NCBI GenBank assembly: GCA_002385545.1 | Contig: DGDR01000100.1 | Coordinates: 1 to 8,791 of the forward strand | Direction: 5' to 3' | Length of the DNA: 8,791 nt | From: Clostridium sp. UBA3947 | GTDB taxonomy: Bacteria > Bacillota > Clostridia > Clostridiales > Clostridiaceae | Part shown: in pieces, positions 1 through 5,809 of the stretch | Numbering within the stretch: the stretch's first letter is position 1 | Layout: each line of letters opens with the position of its first letter | Notes under the pieces: generated by a model | Told to the model about the DNA's origin: nothing | Seen by the model: only the letters and a program-made list of their open reading frames with translations | Databases searched by the model: none | Program-made: the position numbers and the translations under genes

Positions 1-181
1 GGTATAAAATATCATAATAAATGTAAATTTATTCATAAAGAAAACAAAAATGGCAAGTAGAAACTTTTTTTAAATTTACTTGCCGAATTCAAGTTTATAT
101 TAATAGATATTAATAGCTTAGAAATTCATTTATCTATAGGCCATATAATTAAAATAGCTACATTAGTTCCAATCTTTTTTT
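1..181 (+). pseudogene. Remnant of MASE3 membrane-sensor domain, out of frame with the kinase
   Basis: This stretch is open in the frame starting at base 1 except for one TAG at 58-60. The part after the TAG reads KLFLNLLAEFKFILIDINSL, then EIHLSIGHIIKIATLVPIFF. Continuing into the kinase frame after the nine-T run at 175-183 gives LITENAFKQPLELFFSNLK. From memory, this resembles the C-terminal end of the MASE3 domain: a SELxFTLYV-like helix, a GHIFKIISFYLIYKA-like last helix, then ETGLKKPYELLFRNLK, which normally leads into a PAS histidine kinase. Seen directly are the open frame, the stop and the frame change. The domain assignment is inference. The frames join if the T run is one base shorter. 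The TAG could be a second lesion, or a one-base loss in the seven-T run at 65-71 could have shifted the frame there. Most of MASE3 would lie left of the window. Confidence 0.6.
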
Positions 182-1534
182 TTGATAACTGAAAACGCTT
201 TTAAGCAACCCTTAGAATTATTTTTTTCTAACTTAAAAAATAAAAATTCTGTCTTAGTAAAGAAAGAGGAGCTCCTAAAAAAGGAAAACCGAAAACTAAT
301 TACTAAAAATCTTACCTTAAAAAAGGTGAACCTAGAAATTTACAATAATATTAGGAGACAGAAACAGCTTTTAAACCTTATTCCTCAAGGGATACTTTTG
401 TTAAAAGGTAGCACTGTATCCTTTGCTAACCAGAGCTTCCGACAGTTTTTTGACATAAAGGCAGAGGACAAACTTCTTGGCACCGATGTCAGTGATGTAT
501 TTCCCGAGGAATTTAGGGAATTATTTGTAAAGCAATTAAATAATTTCTATATAGGAAATGATTCTCATAACCTCCGAAACTCCTTTTCCTTTAGTAGTAC
601 TAAAAAGATAGACTTAGAATACAAGCTTTTCCATCATATAATCAATAATGAAGACTATGTTTTAGTAATTTTTGAGGATATAACAGAAAGAAAAGAGGCC
701 CAGGCAATCTTAACTAATGCTAGATTGGAAGAGGAAAACGAACAGCTTAAGATTGGCTTTCTTGCTAATATATCCCATGAGCTTAGGACTCCAATCAGCT
801 TAATATACAGTGCTATTCAAGTGCAGGAAGGCTATATGACTTCTGGAAATATATCTCAACTACAGCGTTACTCAAAGGTTATCAAGCAAAACTGCTTCCG
901 TCTGTTAAGAATAATAAACAATTTAATTGATGCTACAAAAATAGATGCAAGCTATTTTAAAGCAAATATGAGATATATGGATATTGTAAAGGTTGTTGAG
1001 GATTGTGCTCTTTCAGTGGTACCCTTTGTAGAAAGTAAATCCATGTCTCTTATCTTTGATACAAATGTAGAGGGAAAATATATGGTTTTCGACCCAGATC
1101 TGATAGAACGTATAATCTTAAATCTATTGGCTAACTCAGTAAAGTACGGAGTACCTAATGGAGAAATCTATGTAATACTCTGTGATAACACCGATTACAT
1201 AGACTTAATAGTAAAAGATAATGGTATCGGAATCCCTGAAGATAAGATAGACCTATTATTTAATAGATTTACCAAAATAGATAGGTCCTTTTCAAGAAGT
1301 GCAGAAGGTAGTGGCATAGGTTTATACCTAGTTAAAAAGTTTGTAGAACTTCATGACGGTTATATTAAAGTAAATAGTCCAAAGGAGGGCGGTGTTGAAT
1401 TTTGTATAAGCCTCCCCTATTCTTCCAACATAGATGAAACTATTTCAGATTCTGCTGAATCTGTTATAAAAGCAGAAAATAAGTCAAATATAATAGACAA
1501 AGTAAATATTGAGTTTTCCGATATATATTCCTAA
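182..1534 (+). CDS. PAS-domain orphan sensor histidine kinase (5' end probably lost)
   Basis: This is the cytoplasmic part of a two-component sensor kinase that autophosphorylates on histidine and passes the phosphate to a response regulator. Residues 8-60 are a charged linker and coiled coil. A PAS domain covers about 62-168, ending in the FEDITERKEA motif. The HisKA H-box has the phospho-acceptor at H199 (FLANISHELRTP). The HATPase_c domain shows the N-box (N314, N318), the G1 box DNGIGIP at 346-352, the F-box near 360-363 and the G2 box GSGIGLYLV at 376-384, so catalysis should be intact. The C-terminal tail ends IEFSDIYS, as I recall for clostridial kinases of this group. The start given is a TTG inside a nine-T run with no Shine-Dalgarno sequence. 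The next in-frame ATG is at residue 219, inside the HisKA region. The real N terminus was probably a MASE3 membrane domain encoded upstream. No response regulator gene is adjacent, so the partner is unknown; clostridial orphan kinases sometimes feed Spo0A. Confidence 0.85.
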   Translation: MITENAFKQPLELFFSNLKNKNSVLVKKEELLKKENRKLITKNLTLKKVNLEIYNNIRRQKQLLNLIPQGILLLKGSTVSFANQSFRQFFDIKAEDKLLGTDVSDVFPEEFRELFVKQLNNFYIGNDSHNLRNSFSFSSTKKIDLEYKLFHHIINNEDYVLVIFEDITERKEAQAILTNARLEEENEQLKIGFLANISHELRTPISLIYSAIQVQEGYMTSGNISQLQRYSKVIKQNCFRLLRIINNLIDATKIDASYFKANMRYMDIVKVVEDCALSVVPFVESKSMSLIFDTNVEGKYMVFDPDLIERIILNLLANSVKYGVPNGEIYVILCDNTDYIDLIVKDNGIGIPEDKIDLLFNRFTKIDRSFSRSAEGSGIGLYLVKKFVELHDGYIKVNSPKEGGVEFCISLPYSSNIDETISDSAESVIKAENKSNIIDKVNIEFSDIYS

Positions 1535-1610
1535 TACATATTAATAAATTATTCATAATTTAGCTAAATATTACCATATTTTTTATTTATATCACTTTTT
1601 TTGTAAAATT

Positions 1611-1642
1611 ATATGGATTTTTATTCCAGCATAGGTTATAAT
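1611..1642 (+). promoter_or_regulatory. Possible promoter of the heptad-repeat gene
   Basis: A TATAAT hexamer lies at 1637-1642, 37 bases before the start codon at 1680, but no good TTGACA-like -35 sits 16-18 bases upstream. Overlapping it is ATA (1611-1613), a 16-base spacer, then CATAGGTTA (1630-1638). This fits the general shape of mother-cell sporulation promoters (SigE/SigK, with a CATA-type -10). In DNA this AT-rich such matches arise by chance, so the choice between a vegetative and a sporulation promoter is open. Confidence 0.3.
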
Positions 1643-1679
1643 ATACTTAACTTTGGAGTAACTATTTAGGAGGTATATT

Positions 1680-2927
1680 ATGAAATCGGATGAACATATA
1701 AGCAACGAACCTCTCGGTCTCGCTAGTATAATGGAAAAAATTTCTGCTTTTAAAAATATGAGTCTTCTTGAAAAGCTTCAAAGCGGTAAGGAAAATTTGC
1801 AAAGGGCATCTAGCCGACTTAAAGGAAACAATAATCACGAGGAAGAGAAGAAGATTGATACTCCTATACCTACTGCCGCTAGTAATAACTATAATACTGC
1901 TTCCAGCAGATATAACCTAACAGAAAATAGGACTAGCTCTGCTGATAATAGATATCCTAGTACCGATGACAGGTATAAGGCTACTGATAATAATATGTAT
2001 AACAGTACCGACACCAGATATAACACTACAGATAGCAGATATAACACTACAGATACCAGATATAATACCGCTGATAATAGGCACAACACCCTGGATAATA
2101 GATACAATACCTCTACCCATAACTTATCCTTTACTGGAAAAATTGAACCAGTTGATCCTCATAAGAACAAGGGTAGAATGACTAGAAACCTAGAAAATCT
2201 TTTTGGTTTGGATAGGTCTAATCTTTTATCCTCAGACAGTTCAACATCATTTTATAAAAGTGCTAAAAACAAGATAATTATTTTTGAAAAGGATATATCA
2301 GAAATTCCTTGTACTGTAACCATAAAAGATGGTACAAAGGTTTACGTATATACAGTTAAGTACAAGGCTGATTATACTCCTATACTTTATCCAGCCTATG
2401 ACGAAAAAGAAATAGATGGCGAAATCATTTACATGGACAACGAAGAAATTTGGTACAAGGACTTCCAGAAACTAACCTTAGGCTACAATAATGGTACTTC
2501 AATGGAATTCCAGGTAGTAAGATTGTCTGAGCTTCCAGGGGTAAAAGAAGAGGACCTAATACCATATGTAAAAAGATATTTTGCAATTAACAGGTCACCA
2601 AAGATGTCTAAGCTGGTAAAGGAAAATGGTCTGCTTATTAATAACATTGTTAAAATGTCAGACAATTACCTTATTTATAGGCATGTAAACAATTCATATA
2701 GCATCTATGTATATAGCTATGCTATACTAGGCTTTAATGAAATTAAATTAGAGAGACTACCTGCTATTTCAATGAGCTCCTATGATGCTTTGCTATCACC
2801 AGAAATATTACGATTTATTTTGGAAAACAAGTTCCCCTTAGAAGAGTTCGAGGAGAAAAATGGTTATATTGAGTATACAAAGGAAATTGGTAGAAATAGA
2901 ATAACCTTGATGAGATTTAAGCTATAA
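1680..2927 (+). CDS. Uncharacterised protein with N-terminal heptad-repeat low-complexity region
   Basis: I do not recognise the family of this 415-residue protein. The ATG is well supported by AGGAGG at 1668-1673, six bases upstream. Residues 1-48 are a charged, partly helical segment (GLASIMEKISAFKNMSLLEK). Residues 49-76 are polar, and 77-147 form ten repeats of a seven-residue unit, consensus R-Y-N-x-T-D-x, rich in Asn, Thr, Ser and Tyr and predicted disordered. From about residue 197 to the end the composition is that of a folded alpha/beta domain with several beta-like stretches (IIIFEKDI, TKVYVYTVKYKA, YSIYVYSYAILGF). There is no signal peptide and no transmembrane helix, so it should be cytoplasmic or assembled onto a cell structure. 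It starts 145 bases after the kinase gene with no clear terminator between them, so some readthrough from the kinase is possible. A strong terminator follows. A structural role, for example in the spore, is only a guess. Confidence 0.85.
   Translation: MKSDEHISNEPLGLASIMEKISAFKNMSLLEKLQSGKENLQRASSRLKGNNNHEEEKKIDTPIPTAASNNYNTASSRYNLTENRTSSADNRYPSTDDRYKATDNNMYNSTDTRYNTTDSRYNTTDTRYNTADNRHNTLDNRYNTSTHNLSFTGKIEPVDPHKNKGRMTRNLENLFGLDRSNLLSSDSSTSFYKSAKNKIIIFEKDISEIPCTVTIKDGTKVYVYTVKYKADYTPILYPAYDEKEIDGEIIYMDNEEIWYKDFQKLTLGYNNGTSMEFQVVRLSELPGVKEEDLIPYVKRYFAINRSPKMSKLVKENGLLINNIVKMSDNYLIYRHVNNSYSIYVYSYAILGFNEIKLERLPAISMSSYDALLSPEILRFILENKFPLEEFEEKNGYIEYTKEIGRNRITLMRFKL
1908..2120 (+). repeat. 21-bp in-frame tandem repeats encoding R-Y-N-x-T-D-x
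   Basis: Ten consecutive units start with Arg, or once with Asn: RYNLTEN, RTSSADN, RYPSTDD, RYKATDN, an eight-residue NMYNSTDT, RYNTTDS, RYNTTDT, RYNTADN, RHNTLDN, RYNTSTH. The outer units have diverged. The central units (about 2016-2058) are nearly identical in DNA, repeating AGATATAACACTACAGATA, which suggests recent duplication by slippage. Because the period is a multiple of three, long spurious open frames also appear across the repeat in other frames and on the other strand. Confidence 0.9.
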
Positions 2928-2937
2928 TAATCCAAAA

Positions 2938-2981
2938 AGGGCTTTTTCACAGTATTTATTGTGAATAAGCCCTATCTTTTT
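2938..2981. terminator. Bidirectional intrinsic terminator
   Basis: The arms 2938-2951 and 2960-2973 form a 14-position stem with one T-T mismatch and an eight-base loop. A T-rich tail (ATCTTTTT) follows on the plus strand and an A run (2934-2938) precedes it, which gives a T tail on the minus strand. It lies between the stop codon of the heptad-repeat gene (2927) and the convergent end of the nitroreductase gene (2991) and can serve both. Confidence 0.9.
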
Positions 2982-2990
2982 ACTCAAAAA

Positions 2991-3509
2991 TTAATATTTT
3001 TCAAAATGTATCTTGTTGTAAGGAAGCTGCTCATCATCATAAGGTTTCTTTTCTTCTCCTGGGTAACCGATAGCTATAATACATTGTACAGCATACTTAT
3101 CAGGGATATTTAGCCTTTCCTTAATATATGTCTCTGCACTTATGCTTTCATCCTTCATTCTTTCCCTTATCTGTATCCAACAAGAACCAAGGCCCATAGA
3201 ATGAGCAGTTAATTGAGCTAGGATAGCTGTAATGCTGCAATCCTCAACCCACACATCGCAAGCCTCCTTATCAGCAATGATAACTATACCTAAAGGAGCT
3301 TCTGCTAAAAAGCTGCTGCTCCCTTTCCTGCAAAGGGATAGCTCTCTTAAGGTCTCCTTATCTGTTACCACAATAAATTCCCAAGGTCTTCTGGATCTAG
3401 AGGACGGTGCTAAAAGCACAGCTTTTAATATTTGATCTATCTTTTCCTTTTCCACAGGCCTATCTTGAAACCTTCGAATACTTCTTCTAGTTTTTAAAAG
3501 CTCTAGCAT
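2991..3509 (-). CDS. Nitroreductase-family FMN oxidoreductase
   Basis: This is a small flavoprotein of the nitroreductase family, which uses FMN and NAD(P)H to reduce nitro-aromatics, quinones or similar acceptors in the cytoplasm. The N terminus MLELLKTRRSIRRFQDRPV holds the arginine/serine FMN-phosphate motif (RRSIRRF, residues 8-14). APSSRSRRPWEFIVV (34-48) is the second conserved segment, and IIAIGYPGEEKKP (144-156) is the family's C-terminal glycine motif. At 172 residues it is typical of the short subfamily. GTG at 3518 or ATG at 3515 would also be in frame, but the GAGGTG sequence at 3517-3522 is spaced six bases from the ATG at 3509, so I choose that start. The real substrate cannot be told from sequence. 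It is transcribed alone, divergent from the DUF3892 gene, and ends at the shared terminator at 2938-2981. Confidence 0.9.
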   Translation of the reverse strand: MLELLKTRRSIRRFQDRPVEKEKIDQILKAVLLAPSSRSRRPWEFIVVTDKETLRELSLCRKGSSSFLAEAPLGIVIIADKEACDVWVEDCSITAILAQLTAHSMGLGSCWIQIRERMKDESISAETYIKERLNIPDKYAVQCIIAIGYPGEEKKPYDDEQLPYNKIHFEKY

Positions 3510-3558
3510 ATTCATCACCTCATACTATTTTAATTTTCCATTATTCCTAATACAGTTA

Positions 3559-3603
3559 TCTTTAGCATTAATTTTACCATTTTCAAGACTTCTTTTGAAG
3601 AAG
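3559..3603 (-). promoter_or_regulatory. Possible nitroreductase promoter with adjacent hairpin-type inverted repeat
   Basis: Read on the minus strand, TTGAAA (3581-3586) and TAAAGA (3559-3564) are separated by 16 bases; the -35 is good and the -10 weak. Immediately upstream is a perfect inverted repeat, CTTCTT-TTG-AAGAAG, at 3589-3603, a position where a regulator could bind. The intergenic region 3510-3680 shows nothing else certain. Confidence 0.3.
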
Positions 3604-3680
3604 GGTTTCTAAGGGCTAGAATATATTTTAAGTTTATTCAAATAATATATTTATCAGTTTTCATTAAAGGAGGTTAAAAG

Positions 3681-3923
3681 ATGGCTGAATATACTAGACA
3701 CATTGAAAGAATTGCTAATGTTCGAAAAAATGAAAATGGTGATATAATTGCTGTAAGAACAGATAAGGGTAATGTATATTCTATTGAAGAAGCTATAAAT
3801 AAGGTTAAGGCCAATGAAATTAGCGGTGTTACTGTGGAAAGAGATAATAGTGGCAAGGAGCGTTTAGCCTGCAACCCTACTGGCCTTCATTCTGGCTTCT
3901 TAGATAATGTACCAGAGTTTTAA
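3681..3923 (+). CDS. DUF3892 family small protein
   Basis: This 80-residue soluble protein matches my memory of DUF3892: an N-terminal basic strand and turn (IERIANVRKNENGDIIAV), GNVYSIEEAI (31-40), EISGVTVERDNSGKERL (46-62), and a C-terminal end of the form NP-x-G...LDN-x-P-x-F (here NPTGLHSGFLDNVPEF). The length is usual for the family. Its function is unknown; members are small single-domain proteins common in Firmicutes. The start is firm because AAAGGAGG lies at 3666-3673, just before the ATG. It seems to be transcribed alone, divergent from the nitroreductase and convergent with the cysteine hydrolase gene. Confidence 0.85.
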   Translation: MAEYTRHIERIANVRKNENGDIIAVRTDKGNVYSIEEAINKVKANEISGVTVERDNSGKERLACNPTGLHSGFLDNVPEF

Positions 3924-3933
3924 ATATTTCGTC

Positions 3934-4001
3934 TCCCACTAGTTTTATATACTTAACCTATAACAAGGGGTATCCATATTTGTATCAGTGAACTAGTGGG
4001 A
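3934..4001. repeat. 11-bp perfect inverted repeat with 46-base spacer between convergent genes
   Basis: TCCCACTAGTT at 3934-3944 is exactly mirrored by AACTAGTGGGA at 3991-4001. The RNA stem could extend outwards by G3931-C4004 and a T-G wobble. Inside, only short further pairings are visible (TATAC 3948-3952 with GTAT 3982-3985). Neither strand has a run of T directly after it, so it is not a standard intrinsic terminator. Its place between two converging genes still suggests a termination or RNA-stability element. No flanking direct repeat was noticed that would mark it as an inserted element. Confidence 0.6.
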
Positions 4002-4028
4002 AGCTTCTTCTAAACCTTATACCCTTGT

Positions 4029-4595
4029 CTATTCTGGCCTCATAAAGAAGCTAAAGGCATCCTTAGTAAATCCGTTAGCAGTATCCACTATGGCAATATT
4101 TCTAACATGGTAAATTTGGTTATTATAATCCTTTGCCTGATTATCACAAATATAAGCATAGTCAAACTTTCCTTCCTCTACCCAGCCCATAAATATGTAG
4201 GTGTGAGAAGGTATCCCCTTCTTATTACCAAAGCCATCGGTTGTAAAGCATAAGTCTCCCGGTTGAAGCTCCTCATAATTACTAATCCTTTGCCAGCCCT
4301 TATCCTGAAGTATCTTTATTAGCTGTTCTGTATTACAGGTACTTTTATCAATATATATACCATTTCTTCTTAATACCTCCGCAACAAAATAAACGCAGGT
4401 ATTTGCAGAATCTCCACCGTTTAGCTCTATTGCCTTCTCATACACATCCCTTTGATTGTCCACATCCTTTAAATATTTATATACCTTGTCTATAGAATAG
4501 CCTCCTTCTGGTTTTGCATAGGGTAAAAGTGATTTTACCACCAATAACACTGCTGCTAAGGTCAATATTGCAATAAATTTACCTGTAGGTCTCAT
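4029..4595 (-). CDS. Membrane-anchored NlpC/P60- or CHAP-like cysteine hydrolase
   Basis: This 188-residue protein has a basic N terminus and one hydrophobic helix at about 7-26 (FIAILTLAAVLLVVKSLL), acting as a membrane anchor or signal peptide, so the rest should face the cell wall. The remainder resembles a papain-fold cell-wall amidase or peptidase. Cys67 lies at the start of a helix (ANTCVYFVAEVLRRNGI), LQPGDLCFTTD (110-120) is the usual strand after the helix, His131 lies in IPSHTYIFMGW, and a third polar residue may be D151 or N152 in ICDNQ. That order Cys-His-polar is what NlpC/P60 and CHAP enzymes show, but I cannot settle which. There is no lipobox and no SH3 or LysM domain. AGAGGAGAG lies six bases before the ATG. 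A spore-cortex or cell-wall role is inference. It is transcribed alone on the minus strand, divergent from the exonuclease. Confidence 0.7.
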   Translation of the reverse strand: MRPTGKFIAILTLAAVLLVVKSLLPYAKPEGGYSIDKVYKYLKDVDNQRDVYEKAIELNGGDSANTCVYFVAEVLRRNGIYIDKSTCNTEQLIKILQDKGWQRISNYEELQPGDLCFTTDGFGNKKGIPSHTYIFMGWVEEGKFDYAYICDNQAKDYNNQIYHVRNIAIVDTANGFTKDAFSFFMRPE

Positions 4596-4689
4596 AATTA
4601 TCTCTCCTCTTACTCTTTCAGTTATAGATTTTTATACATATCTTCATTATTTATTTTACAGACTAGTTATTACAAAAAACTTTATAAAA

Positions 4690-4722
4690 ATCTTAAGTTT
4701 TTCTTAAGTTCTTAATTAAGTA
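4690..4722. promoter_or_regulatory. Cluster of CTTAA(G) direct repeats, possible response-regulator site
   Basis: CTTAAG occurs at 4692-4697 and again at 4703-4708, 11 bases apart and each followed by TT, and CTTAATTAAG follows at 4711-4720. Direct repeats spaced by one helical turn are typical of OmpR/PhoB-type response-regulator sites. The cluster is in the 281-base region between divergent genes (4596-4876). A TATAAT at 4761-4766 with no convincing -35 is the best promoter candidate for the exonuclease gene. Nothing else in the region stands out. Confidence 0.35.
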
Positions 4723-4876
4723 TAGAAGCTATATGGTTTTAATTCTAAAATAATTAGTTGTATAATAAGAATAAGTTCGAAGTTTTTATATTTTTCATAT
4801 ATAATATTAGTAATAGGTCTTTTTACTTAAAAGTTGGAAATGCTTAATTATATATATTACAGTGTGAGGAATTATT

Positions 4877-5653
4877 ATGAGTTTTATAGTATTTGACTTG
4901 GAATTTAACCAAGCCTATAATGGCAAATCAGCAGATGCTAGTGAAGAATCCTTAAAATGCCCCTTTGAAATTATTCAAATCGGAGCAGTAAAATTGAATG
5001 ATAAGCTTGAGACAGTGGCTACCTTAGATAGGCTAGTTAAGCCCTATATCTTTCCTAAGCTTCATCCCTTTATAAAAGAGATGACAGGAATAACGAAAAA
5101 TAACCTTAGTAGCGCCAAGGACTTCAAGGAGGTTTTTCAGGAATTTGTAGACTTAACAGATGGAAAGGATACCATTCTATGCATATGGGGTACTGCAGAT
5201 ATGAGAGAACTATTTAGAAATGCCCAATTCTATAATTTAAATACCTCCTTAATCCCAAGAAAGTATATTAATCTTCAATACTATATGTCTAAATTTTTGA
5301 GCTGCGAAAAGGGTACAAATATCGGTTTAAAAAGCACTGTAGAATTACTAGGTATCCCCCACAATAATGAATTCCATAATGCCTATAACGATGCTTACTT
5401 TACCGCAGAAATTTTTAAGAGAATCTATTGCGATAAAATAAAATACCGAATCTATAATCCTAACGATCCTAATAATACGGGCAGAGTTCGAAAATCAAAA
5501 ATGATCCTAGACAGCGAAGGCTTAATCAAGCAATTTGAGAAAATGTTTAATCGAAAAATGTCTGCTGAGGAAATTGCCATAATTAAATTAGCCTATATGA
5601 TGGGAAAAACTAATCAATTTCAAGTGGATGAGAATAATGGAGTTAGAAGTTAG
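4877..5653 (+). CDS. DEDDh 3'-5' exonuclease, KapD/ERI-1-like
   Basis: This 258-residue cytoplasmic protein has the RNase T/DnaQ exonuclease fold, which removes nucleotides from 3' ends using two metal ions. All motifs are present: Exo I FDLEFN with D7 and E9, Exo II WGTADMREL with D108, and Exo III HNAYNDAYFTAEIF with H167 and D172, the H-x4-D form of the DEDDh class. FEIIQIGAVKL (30-40) is the usual second strand. The C-terminal 70 residues (about 190-258) are extra and basic, with a helical end. The nearest relatives I can name are KapD of Bacillus, described as an inhibitor of the KinA route to sporulation, and eukaryotic ERI-1 RNA exonucleases. RNA is the likelier substrate, but this is not shown. 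GAGGA lies seven to eight bases before the ATG. No strong terminator follows before the next gene. Confidence 0.85.
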   Translation: MSFIVFDLEFNQAYNGKSADASEESLKCPFEIIQIGAVKLNDKLETVATLDRLVKPYIFPKLHPFIKEMTGITKNNLSSAKDFKEVFQEFVDLTDGKDTILCIWGTADMRELFRNAQFYNLNTSLIPRKYINLQYYMSKFLSCEKGTNIGLKSTVELLGIPHNNEFHNAYNDAYFTAEIFKRIYCDKIKYRIYNPNDPNNTGRVRKSKMILDSEGLIKQFEKMFNRKMSAEEIAIIKLAYMMGKTNQFQVDENNGVRS

Positions 5654-5726
5654 ATGTTGAGTGTAGGTGTGTCGTAAGACTGCTTTATTAGTTCTTGTGA
5701 CCGCCTTGTTTATTTTTTCACAATTA

Positions 5727-5755
5727 TTTACTTTTTCCTGTGACAGGCGTATGAT
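5727..5755 (+). promoter_or_regulatory. Promoter with palindrome in the spacer, before the 62-residue gene
   Basis: TTTACT (5727-5732), a 17-base spacer and TATGAT (5750-5755) form a plausible SigA-type promoter 55 bases before the start codon. The spacer holds the perfect palindrome CCTGT-G-ACAGG (5737-5747), a classic place for a repressor operator. The rest of the gap from 5654 to 5809 has only a weak TTGTGA/TCACAA inverted repeat (5695-5700, 5718-5723). Confidence 0.45.
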
Positions 5756-5809
5756 ATAAGTAAGAAAACATTTACATGCTAACACTCTGTATGTATAGGA
5801 GGTATTTAT

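Noticed and set aside
1908..2120. Possible CRISPR array because of regular short repeats
   Set aside because: The units are contiguous, in frame and coding, with no unique spacers between them.
1889..2181. Several overlapping open frames on both strands across the repeat region
   Set aside because: They are by-products of the 21-bp periodicity: a unit free of stops in one frame stays free when repeated. None has a ribosome binding site, and the products are low-complexity.
2483..2665. 60-residue minus-strand frame inside the heptad-repeat gene
   Set aside because: It is antisense to a longer, better supported frame and lacks translation signals.
3232..3435. Plus-strand frame opposite the nitroreductase
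   Set aside because: It is antisense to a clear enzyme gene and has no start signals.
3674..3874. Hydrophobic minus-strand frame opposite the DUF3892 gene
   Set aside because: The plus-strand protein matches a known family and has a strong ribosome binding site; the antisense frame has neither.
5654..5677. ATG directly after the exonuclease stop codon
   Set aside because: It encodes only seven residues and has no ribosome binding site.
5588..5785. Minus-strand frame over the end of the exonuclease and the following gap
   Set aside because: It overlaps the exonuclease coding region and has no ribosome binding site or recognisable product.
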